A DNA stretch of 64,000 nt, taken from the NCBI RefSeq assembly GCF_052324685.1, contig NC_135213.1, positions 39,147,490 to 39,211,489 on the forward strand, written 5' to 3'. Source of the DNA: Brachyhypopomus gauderio (Eukaryota; Chordata; Actinopteri; Gymnotiformes; Hypopomidae). How positions within the stretch are numbered: the first letter of the stretch is position 1; each line of letters starts with the position of its first letter. Position numbers and translations under genes: made by a program. This document shows positions 56,022 through 64,000 of the stretch, piece after piece. The notes under the pieces are model-generated. The model saw only the letters and a program-made list of their open reading frames with translations, had not been told where the DNA came from and did no database searches.

Positions 56022-56612
56022 GTGGTAGTAGGTGGCGTGCCTTAATTAATGTGTGCTGGGGTGTGATTTTTGGGTTTTATACAGTAGCACGTGATTGTGT
56101 GATTAGAAATGCTGGTAGAGACTGCTATTCTAAACATTGTATGAGTTGGGGAGGTAGCTGTGGGAAGAGAATGCCTACTGGTGTATTCCGTGAGGATAGC
56201 CGACGATCCTGTCTTAAATAGCCCATGGGGGTGTGCGGTGATACACAGTGTCTTTTAAGAGTGTTTTGACGAAGGGTTTTTTTTCCCGTGATATTTTAAG
56301 GAGGTATTACTTAATAGCCGGTAGGAGTGTGTGTGTGCAGTGATGCCATGGGTCTATTAGAGGGGATGTCAGTCGTGCTGTGTGTAATTAAATGGTGATT
56401 ATTAATAAATATTGTTATATGGCTGAAACCCGTGTTGATTGTGTAGTTCAGACAGGGGGGAAGGTTTATCAGGCTCGTCCGGACCATACCGGATGAAAAA
56501 AGGTGGTGGCAGCTATTTAAATGATCCAGTGGCTTAGAGCCCTCTAGTGGCAGTAAGCGGGAATCTTACGTAACTAGCTACATAGAGAGAAGGATAAAGG
56601 GGGTTCGTTACA
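55530..56612 (+). repeat. 5' LTR of gypsy element 2 (1,083 bp)
   Basis: Begins TGTGATGAACG, contains a GT microsatellite near 55,990-56,018 and ends GGGTTCGTTACA. Confidence 0.94.
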
Positions 56613-56613
56613 C

Positions 56614-56631
56614 TGGTGGCAGCGGTGGGAT
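56614..56631 (+). other. Primer-binding site, tRNA-Leu type
   Basis: TGGTGGCAGCGGTGGGAT, one base after the 5' LTR, is complementary to the 3' end of a leucine tRNA carrying CCA (…CACCGCTGCCACCA). Confidence 0.85.
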
Positions 56632-56676
56632 GTCTTATATTTTCGTTGATAGTTGTCATTTTTTGTGTGTGTAAAG

Positions 56677-57603
56677 ATGTCTGAGCCTGATCAAATCATC
56701 CAGCCCCTTAGTAGCACTAGCCCAGCTGTCCAGCCTCCATCGCCGCCAGTGAGACAAATGTCGCGTCCAGTATTTATGCCAGAGACCTTTACGGGTTCCG
56801 GACGTGAGTGGGTAGACTGGTCGGAACAATTTGAAATGGCCGCGGAGGTAAATGGCTGGGACGATGTGTTTAAATTAAAATTTATGTCTCTGCTTTTGAC
56901 TGGTAGGGCTAGGGATATATATAGCGGACTTACAATGGATGAGAAGGGTAGTTATCAAAGTTTGAAAACAGCCTTAACAAAATGTTTCCAACCCTGTGAT
57001 AGTGCTGAGTGGAATAGAGTGAATTTTTTAAGTAGGAAACGGTTGCCTCAGGAGACTGCAAGAGAGTATGGGAATGCTCTTAGACGTTTAGTTGTTAAAG
57101 CCTACCCTTCTGTTGGTACAGCAACACAGGATCTCCTTGCTCAGGACCAGTTTATTGCTAATGTTGGGCCAGCAGATATACGTATCCAGTTACGCACGGC
57201 CAAACGGCAGACATTAGAGGAGCTTATTAATATCGCCTCGGAATTAGAACTTATACGGGAGTTAGAGCAGTGCCCTACTAGACAGCCCACACAAGTGCTG
57301 GCTAATACAACAACTGTCGTAGACTCTCAAATGCACACACTTTTAGGGGTGGTGGAGGGCCTTAGACAGGAAGTGAGAGCACTGCAAGACACCGTTAAAA
57401 GTCTTCCATTGAGTAATAATGGGGGTTTTGGGGCCCCCGAGGATCTGAGGGTCGTGGTCAGGGGCTTACCATGGCAGATAAATCACCAGAACGAGGCGGT
57501 TGTTGGGAATGTGGGTGCAACCGACATATTAGAAGGGATTGCCCTTATGCGAAGGGAAACTAGAGGGGGCTGGTTTAGTAGGCCCAATGCCCGCCCCCTC
57601 TGA
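56677..57603 (+). CDS. Gypsy 2 gag (frameshifted before its zinc knuckle)
   Basis: Capsid-type Gag. The likely start is MSEPDQIIQPLSS at 56,677, with an upstream in-frame ATG at 56,653. Typical gag segments: PETFTGSGREWVDWSEQFEM, LKTALTKCFQPCDS, LPQETAREYGNALRRLV. A CCHC knuckle (CWECGCNRHIRRDC) is encoded at 57,501-57,542 but in another frame than the main gag frame. A shift must lie in the G/C runs at about 57,421-57,438. Confidence 0.85.
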   Translation: MSEPDQIIQPLSSTSPAVQPPSPPVRQMSRPVFMPETFTGSGREWVDWSEQFEMAAEVNGWDDVFKLKFMSLLLTGRARDIYSGLTMDEKGSYQSLKTALTKCFQPCDSAEWNRVNFLSRKRLPQETAREYGNALRRLVVKAYPSVGTATQDLLAQDQFIANVGPADIRIQLRTAKRQTLEELINIASELELIRELEQCPTRQPTQVLANTTTVVDSQMHTLLGVVEGLRQEVRALQDTVKSLPLSNNGGFGAPEDLRVVVRGLPWQINHQNEAVVGNVGATDILEGIALMRRETRGGWFSRPNARPL

Positions 57604-57943
57604 CTTACCCAATCAGGGCCTGCTTTTGGTTACCCCCCCAGGAGATCAGGGTTTAGGGGTATATGTTTCAGCTACGGTTGGGGGTTATGAGAAACATCTT
57701 TTAGTAGATACTGGGGCGCAGGTGTCTATTATTTCCAAACGGATGTGGTTAGAGATTACGGGGGGTGAGTCTGATCTTCAAAATTATGAGGGTCGAGTAG
57801 CTGTAGCCAATGGGGGGGAGATGGAAATTTTGGGAAAATGGCAGGTAGTGTGTCAGTTTGGGGCCCTTGCTTTAGTGGTAGAATTTCTGGTTGCTGATGT
57901 ACCTTTGGGAATTCTGTTGGGGATTGACTTCCTTCAAAAATAG
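57539..57943 (+). CDS. Gypsy 2 protease
   Basis: Retropepsin with active site LLVDTGAQVSIISKRMW near 57,700 and the usual later segment LGILLGIDFL. The open frame differs from that of the reverse transcriptase; the shift falls at a five-A run at about 57,937-57,942. Confidence 0.85.
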   Translation: MPLCEGKLEGAGLVGPMPAPSDLPNQGLLLVTPPGDQGLGVYVSATVGGYEKHLLVDTGAQVSIISKRMWLEITGGESDLQNYEGRVAVANGGEMEILGKWQVVCQFGALALVVEFLVADVPLGILLGIDFLQK

Positions 57944-60269
57944 TGTTGTCATTGATCTGAGGGAGAAACAGTGTACAGTTATGGATAAGAAGTTGCCCTT
58001 ATTGTTGAGACAAGGGGGAACCCATCTTTTCTCTGTTTCCGTCCATAACGATGTTGTGGTCCCTCCTCGAAGTGAGATAATAATTTCTGGGATCGCGGAG
58101 GGTTTGTTTGGGGACTATGGGGAGTGTATGTTTGAGCCATCACCTTCGGCACAGGGGGCCCTTATGGTTGCCAGGGTAGTTTGTCAAACTCGGCAGGGTT
58201 TTTTGCCAGTTAGGGTACTTAATGTGGCAGATAGTGCCCAGGTGCTGAAGCAGGGCATGACCCTGGGTACCCTGGATACTGCCATTAGAGTAGAAGGGGC
58301 CAAGAGGATACCGGGGGTAGACCCAGAGACCCGTAGTGATGGTTGGACGGTAGATAACTTGGTTAGACAGTTAAAGTTGGAGGAGAGGGGTTTTACTGGG
58401 AGTCAGATGCTTGCAATAAGGGAGCTGCTGGGGAATAATTTCTCTGTATTCAGTCGAAATGAGGTGGATTTGGGGAGAACTCATTTAACGCTGCATGAGA
58501 TTGATACTGGGGTAGCTAAGCCCATTAAGTTAGCACCTCGAAGGGTGCCATTACATCTGCAGCAGGAGGTAGGAGATCATATTAAGGGAATGCAGAGAGA
58601 AGGTATTATCCAACCCTCTTGTAGTCCATGGGCAGCACCTGTGGTCCCGGTGCGAAAAAAGGATGGGGGTCTCCGCTTTTGCGTTGATTATCGAAAATTG
58701 AATGGGGTTACCCGGAAGGATGCGTACCCCCTACCCCGGATCGATGATGCTTTGGACAGTTTGGCTAGTGCTCAATGGTTTAGTACACTTGACTTGGTAA
58801 GTGGTTACTGGCAGGTGGAAGTAGCACCAAAAGATAAAGCGAAGACAGCATTTATTACCAAGCATGGACTGTTTGAGTTCAATGTGTTACCATTTGGGTT
58901 AACAAATGCACCGAGCACGTTTCAACGATTAATGGACCTAGTATTGGCTGATCTGCAGTGGACTACCTGCTTGGTTTACTTAGATGACATCATAGTGTTT
59001 GGTAGGAACTTTGGGGAACATCTGAGTAGGTTGGGGGAGGTTTTGTCAAAGCTAAAATCTGCTAATTTGAAAGTGAAGCCTGCCAAATGTGATTTGTTTT
59101 CTACCAAGGTACAGTACTTGGGTCATGTCATCTCTATGGAGGGAGTGATGGCTGATCCTAAGAAGGTGGAGGTAGTGAGAACCTGGCCAGAGCCGACTAG
59201 CCAGACAGAAGTGCGGAGTTTTTTAGGGCTGGCTTCCTATTACCGTCGGTTTGTCCGGGGGTTTGCAGAGGTGGCTCGGCCTCTACACCAATTAACTGAA
59301 AAGGGCAAGAAATTTCATTGGGATGAGGCTTGTCAACAGTCTTTTGAACAGTTGGAGGTCTGTCTTGTAACTGCCCCTATTTTGGCTTACCCCGATCCTA
59401 AGAAGACCTTTATCCTGGATACTGATGCCAGTGATTTTGGGATTGGGGCGGTGTTATCGCAGGAAGAAGATGGGGTGGAGAGGGTCATAGCATATGGTAG
59501 CCGAGCGCTCTCTAAAGCCGAACGGAGATACGCAACTACGAAGAAAGAGCTACTGAGTATGGTGGTGTTTACAAATTATTTTAAGCATTACCTCTTGGGA
59601 AGGGAGTTTGTTTTGAGGACAGACCATAATTCATTACGTTGGCTTCATAACTTCCAGGGTTTAGAAGGGCAGTTAGCTAGATGGGTGGAGCAGTTGGCAA
59701 ATTTTCAGTATCAGATTGTCCATCGGCCGGGACGTCAGCATGTGAATGCTGATGCCCTCTCCCGAGTGCCATCCTTACTGGCAACTGTTGAACCTGAGTT
59801 GAAAGACCAAGGAATGCCGGTTCTTAGTGTGATTAGAACAGGTGGAGGTGGTAAAGAGGTCCCAAAGGTACAGGTGGTACAACAGTTTAATGGGGGGGAG
59901 GCTATTGAACCAGAATTGGGTGATATAATTTTGGCCCAACAGGCTGATCCAGAGCTGGGTCTCCTGTTACGGTTGATTGGGACAGCTCAGGGAGTGGAAG
60001 TTGTGCAGCAAAATCCCTCACTGCAGAAATATGTTCCGGTATGGAATCAGCTACATGTGCGAGGGGGACAACTGGTACGAGTGGCCCCATCATGGCAGTT
60101 GTTGCCTGCGGTAACGCAGTTGGTTCTCCCGAAAAGTAGGGTTTCTATGGCTTTAACTATGTTACATAATGACCCCATGGGTGGACATTTGGGGATGCAG
60201 AAGTTAAAGGAAAAAGTGAGAGCCAGGTTTTACTGGCCGGGATGGGGGGGATGTAAAAAGGTGGTGTAG
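57943..60269 (+). CDS. Gypsy 2 reverse transcriptase, RNase H and integrase zinc-binding region
   Basis: Reverse transcriptase: PWAAPVVPVRKKDGGLRFCV, FGLTNAPSTFQRLMD, catalytic YLDDIIVF. RNase H: LDTDASDFGIGAVLSQ, YATTKKELLSMV, LRTDHNSLRWL, NADALSRVPS. The frame ends in a G run near 60,243 inside the integrase zinc-binding domain (GGHLGMQKLKEKVRARFYWP). The cysteines of that domain (CRECSDC) follow in another frame. Confidence 0.9.
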
Positions 60270-61929
60270 GGAGTGTAGTGATTGTGCATCGCGTAAAGAT
60301 GCTGGCTCAGCCCCTTGTGCCCCCCTCATACCTTCTGTTACTTCTAGGCCATATGAAAGGATTGCTTTGGACATTCTTGGCCCCCTTCCAGAAACTATGC
60401 AGAAGAAACGTTATATTTTAGTTATTGGGGACTATTTTTCTAAATGGACGGAAGCGTTTCCCATACCCAATCAGGAGGCTAAAACAGTGGCCAAAGTGTT
60501 TACTGAAGAATGGGTCTGCAGGTATGGGGCTGCGCGGAGTATACACACAGATCAGGGGAGGAATTTTGAGTCCCGTCTGTTTAGAGAACTGTGTCGGTTA
60601 TTGAATATGCACAAGTCACGCACATCACCGTATCACCCACAGTCAGATGGGATGATTGAACGCTTTAATCGTACTCTTTTGTCAATGTTGTCCCTATTTG
60701 TAGAGGCGAATCAACAAAATTGGGATACACTTTTGCCGTTCGTAATGATGGCTTATAGGAGTAGTGTGCACGCCAGTACGGGGTTTAGTCCCTATAAAGT
60801 AATTTTTGGAAATGAAATTGTGTTGCCGGTTGATGTCCTCATGAATTCGGGGCTACAAGAAAAGTTTATGACGACGGAGGAGTATGTTGCTAGGATGGAA
60901 GGTATTTTATCTACTGTTTGTGAGGCCGTTAAGAAGCATCAAGCTAGGGCGTCGGAGGGGCAAAAGAAGAATTTTGACATGAAAGTTAATTTTCAGTATT
61001 ATTCGGAAGGGGAGCTGGTTTGGGTGAGGAACGAGGCTAGGAAGAGGGGGGTTAGTCCGAAACTGCAAAGACGGTATCGGGGGCCTTATAGAGTTTTGGA
61101 GAGGGTTTCCGATGTGTTGTATCGGCTTCAGAGTGAGGAATTGGGTTCGGAAATGGTGGTCCATTTTAATCGCCTAAAACCCTATGTTGCACGGTCATGT
61201 CCAGCTACCGTAGACCACTGGGATGGTGGGGGAGAGAGATCCCCCATAGCGGTGCCTAACCTGCAACAACCATCTAGGAGGACCAGAGTGCACCCCACAT
61301 GTAAATATGGGAATATATGGACATTTAGGAGGTCTGAGCAGTCATCTGCGTCCAGCGCCCCGTCCGCCAGCCCTGTGTCCGGCCCTGCGTCCAGCGCCCC
61401 GGCCGCCAGCCCTGCGTCCAGCGCCCCGGCCGCCAGCCCTGCGTCCAGCGCCCCGGCCGCCAGCCCTGCGTCCAGCGCCCCGGCCGCCAGCCCTGCGTCC
61501 AGCGCCCCGGCCGCCAGCCCTGCGTCCAGCGCTCCTGCCGCCAGCCCTGCGTCCGGCTCTGCGTCCAGCGCCCCGGCCGCCAGCCCTGCGTCCGGCTCTG
61601 CGTCCAGCGCCCCGGCCGGCAGCCCTGCGTCCGGCGCCCCGGCCGCCAGTCCAGCGTCCGGCTCTGCGTGCAGCGTCCCGGCCGCTTGCCAGGCGTCCAG
61701 CTCTCCGGTTCCTGTTTCAGTGACCGGTATTTCAGGTCATTTGGATGTGCCAGCTCCAGGTCCGGCGATATCACCGGACCCTTTAATGTTGCCCCCTAGA
61801 CATGAAACTAGCGACTTGGAGGATAGTACAATCTCTTTACGCCCAGGGGCTTTGGGGTGGGCTCAGGACCCTCGACCCAAGCGAATTTGTAGGCGCCCAA
61901 GATGGGCCAGTGATTTTGTGTTTCAGTGA
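60270..61929 (+). CDS. Gypsy 2 integrase with Ala/Ser/Pro-repeat tail
   Basis: Integrase core: LDILGPLP-like start near 60,367 (MDILGPLPETMQ), VIGDYFSKWTEAFPIP, IHTDQGRNFESRLF and DGMIERFNRTLLS supply the D,D,E residues. A chromodomain-like region follows (GELVWVRNEARKRGVSPKLQ, MVVHFNRLKPYV). About 115 residues of an ASSAPAASP repeat come next, then a unique C-terminus ending near RRPRWASDFVFQ. Confidence 0.9.
61345..61690 (+). repeat. 27-bp GC-rich minisatellite in the integrase tail
   Basis: About 12 units of GCGTCCAGCGCCCCGGCCGC plus CAGCCCT, with variants. The 27-bp length preserves the reading frame and gives ASSAPAASP. Open frames on the other strand (Trp/Arg/Gln repeat) are shadows. 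Confidence 0.92.
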
Positions 61930-61945
61930 CTCGGGGACGAGTCTT

Positions 61946-61963
61946 TTGGGAGAGGGGGGAATA
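61946..61963 (+). other. Polypurine tract of gypsy element 2
   Basis: GGGAGAGGGGGGAATA immediately before the 3' LTR, the expected plus-strand priming site. Confidence 0.75.
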
Positions 61964-61964
61964 G

Positions 61965-62426
61965 TGTGATGAACGTAGAGAAAGAGGGTGGGTTGATTAG
62001 GGGGAGGGGTTTAGTGGGATTTAAAACGGAAGAGAGATTACGGGGGGGGGAGGACGACGCTTTGTTTGGGACTGGACTGTTCTGTGAATCCGGATTGTGT
62101 GGGTGCACTCTGAGGGACTGTGTCGAGATTAAAGAGAACGCGGACACGACTTGGAGGCTTTGGAGGTGTTCGCGACGTACCAGAGGAATCTGAGAGACTG
62201 CTGAGTGTTACGCGATGTGTGTTGGTTAACGTGCTGAACGAAGACATCCGACTCCACAGCTACACGGGGGGGTCTTGACGGCCACCCGAACGAGGGAAGT
62301 TTGTTATTTTAAAACTAAACTTATGTGTATATGTGCCCGTTGAGAACTGGGGATAGGGTGAGAGATAAACTGTTTGATGAATTAGTATAGGTCTCCCTGC
62401 ATTAATGAATTAGGTGTGATTATTGG

Positions 62427-62463
<37 letters not shown>

Positions 62464-63054
62464 GTGGTAGTAGGTGGCGTGCCTTAATTAATGTGTGCTG
62501 GGGTGTGATTTTTGGGTTTTATACAGTAGCACGTGATTGTGTGATTAGAAATGCTGGTAGAGACTGCTATTCTAAACATTGTATGAGTTGGGGAGGTAGC
62601 TGTGGGAAGAGAATGCCTACTGGTGTATTCCGTGAGGATAGCCGACGATCCTGTCTTAAATAGCCCATGGGGGTGTGCGGTGATACACAGTGTCTTTTAA
62701 GAGTGTTTTGACGAAGGGTTTTTTTTCCCGTGATATTTTAAGGAGGTATTACTTAATAGCCGGTAGGAGTGTGTGTGTGCAGTGATGCCATGGGCCTATT
62801 AGAGGGGATGTCAGTCGTGCTGTGTGTAATTAAATGGTGATTATTAATAAATATTGTTATATGGCTGAAACCCGTGTTGATTGTGTAGTTCAGACAGGGG
62901 GGAAGGTTTATCAGGCTCGTCCGGACCATACCGGAGGAAAAAAGGTGGTGGCAGCTATTTAAATGATCCAGTGGCTTAGAGCCCTCTAGTGGCAGTAAGC
63001 GGGAATCTTACGTAACTAGCTACATAGAGAGAAGGATAAAGGGGGTTCGTTACA
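61965..63054 (+). repeat. 3' LTR of gypsy element 2 (1,090 bp)
   Basis: Near-identical to the 5' LTR; the main difference is a longer GT run near 62,428-62,461. Confidence 0.94.
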
Positions 63055-64000
63055 ATATATACTATATTACAATACGGGAATTTACGGGGAAATATTAATA
63101 CGGGAGGACATCGGGAAAGAGGGGTAAAATATGGTAGTAGTTTCCCAGCCAAAACGGGAGAGTTGACGGGTATGCTCTATGCCAGGGGTGGGCAACCTTT
63201 GAGACATGGAGTGTAATGAGTGTGTGGCACTATCAACAAATAAAATTGGAGTGTAAATTGTTAGGGAAGTGGAGGTGTAAATGGACACAAATTAAGTATT
63301 ATATCACGATCGATCGCCAAGTATATGCACACAAAGACAGGACTGAAACGAGTCTTGATCACATGGGTGGACAAGTCAAGCCTCATCTGACAATGTGAAA
63401 TATGGGAAATCTGATCTATAATGTGTGTTCACAAATGTGAGAAATGTTTGATTATGCACCAGTGAACTGAAGCCATTTGAATGTCTAGCATTACCTGAAC
63501 CGCTCCATGTGTCTTCAGTTCAAGTTCTTTTTAGGGTGTGTTGGGTCTGCAGGACTGATGGTTGCTAAGATCCTGCGGCGCGTGCGTCTGTGAATGTCAA
63601 GCGATGTGTGCAGCTCAGTCCATCAGTCCCGCAGCAGGGTTGAGATCCAGACCCAAACCAACTGTGAGTATACGTGCGTCTTGATTCGTTAGGTCAAACA
63701 AAACGAAAGATGATTTGATCATTGGTGTGTTTACACGATGCTCTAATGTGATAAAGGACGTTATAAACGACGCGCAAGCAGCTCTTAAACATGCACGTTC
63801 GCCTTTATTATATCCACTTTCATTTAGTTGGTAAACGTTTAGCTTCAAGAAGCAGCATAGTACTAACACGATACAGTGCGCAACTCTTAAGACATTTTGG
63901 TGGATACACATGTGGGACTGGAATGTGTGAGTCTTTTATTTCCCACCAGACCGGACCGCGTTTACTGGCGGGTCCCAGTTTGTTCCCCGTTTGTTCCCCG
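63055..64000. repeat. Segmental duplication unit C, resumed after gypsy 2
   Basis: Nearly identical to 41,445-42,420 of unit B, continuing beyond the window. It includes the shared GATCGATCGCC repeat and the first exon of a second copy of the plus-strand gene. Confidence 0.92.
63604..63663 (+). CDS. First exon of a second copy of the unrecognised plus-strand gene
   Basis: Identical in reading to 42,014-42,073 (MCAAQSISPAAGLRSRPKPT then GTGAGT). The rest of this copy lies beyond the window edge. Confidence 0.6.

Larger units (their letters stand above)
55530..63054 (+). mobile_element. Ty3/gypsy LTR retrotransposon 2, young insertion
   Basis: LTRs 55,530-56,612 and 61,965-63,054 start TGTGATGAACG and end TTCGTTACA, flanked by ATAT (55,526-55,529; 63,055-63,058). 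They are nearly identical: I see about three substitutions plus length change in a GT run. The internal part has a leucine-tRNA primer site, gag, protease, reverse transcriptase/RNase H, integrase and a polypurine tract. Frame breaks occur at homopolymers, so coding integrity is doubtful or affected by sequencing error. Confidence 0.95.

Noticed and set aside
61325..61774. Minus-strand Trp/Arg/Gln repeat frame and plus-strand Ala/Leu/Arg/Pro frame
   Set aside because: Shadows of the 27-bp repeat in the integrase tail, where the annotated frame continues from the integrase domain.

Overview
This window looks like nuclear DNA from a ray-finned (teleost) fish. The genes have introns with GT-AG boundaries, CA/GT and GA microsatellites are abundant, and Tc1/mariner, hAT, PIF/Harbinger, L2-like and Ty3/gypsy elements of the kinds common in teleosts are present. 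The gene order PNPLA7 - MRPL41 - DPH7, with PAXX next to it, matches the set of genes on human 9q34.3. I cannot name the species.

Layout. (1) 1-8.9 kb: the 5' half of PNPLA7 on the minus strand: N-terminal membrane segment and cyclic-nucleotide-binding modules. Its patatin catalytic part lies off the left edge. Its introns hold several large tandem arrays (11-bp, 15-bp, CAC/CAT-type, GA, CA). (2) 8.9-11.9 kb: a CCAAT-rich, probably shared promoter, then MRPL41 (plus), whose 5' UTR intron carries a decayed hAT element. (3) 12.4-14.7 kb: DPH7 (minus, nine coding exons), head to head with PAXX (plus, seven coding exons, 14.99-17.55 kb). (4) 17.3-64 kb: a segmental duplication array. One module (end of PAXX, a block carrying paired TCTCGCGAGA motifs, and a minus-strand coiled-coil gene) occurs three times: A 17.3-21.6, B 34.2-42.4, C 50.4-55.5 kb. 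In B it is followed by an unrecognised multi-exon plus-strand gene (42.0-50.4 kb) ending in an 18-bp coding-like minisatellite. The first exon of a second copy of that gene starts again at 63.6 kb and runs off the window.

The array is broken up by mobile elements. Between A and B lies a three-level nest: a hAT-type element (21,869-32,175) holds a minus-strand Ty3/gypsy element (22,420-31,883) that in turn holds a 910-bp hAT-type element inside its reverse transcriptase. Two Tc1-like transposons follow, each split by a retroposon. Copy C is interrupted by a second, young Ty3/gypsy element (55,530-63,054).

Functionally the single-copy genes are unrelated housekeeping genes: a lysophospholipase, a mitoribosomal protein, a diphthamide-synthesis enzyme and a DNA-end-joining factor. 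The most unusual part is the duplicated module with its three conserved coiled-coil reading frames, and the way inverted SINEs appear to have removed the middle exons of the duplicated PAXX.
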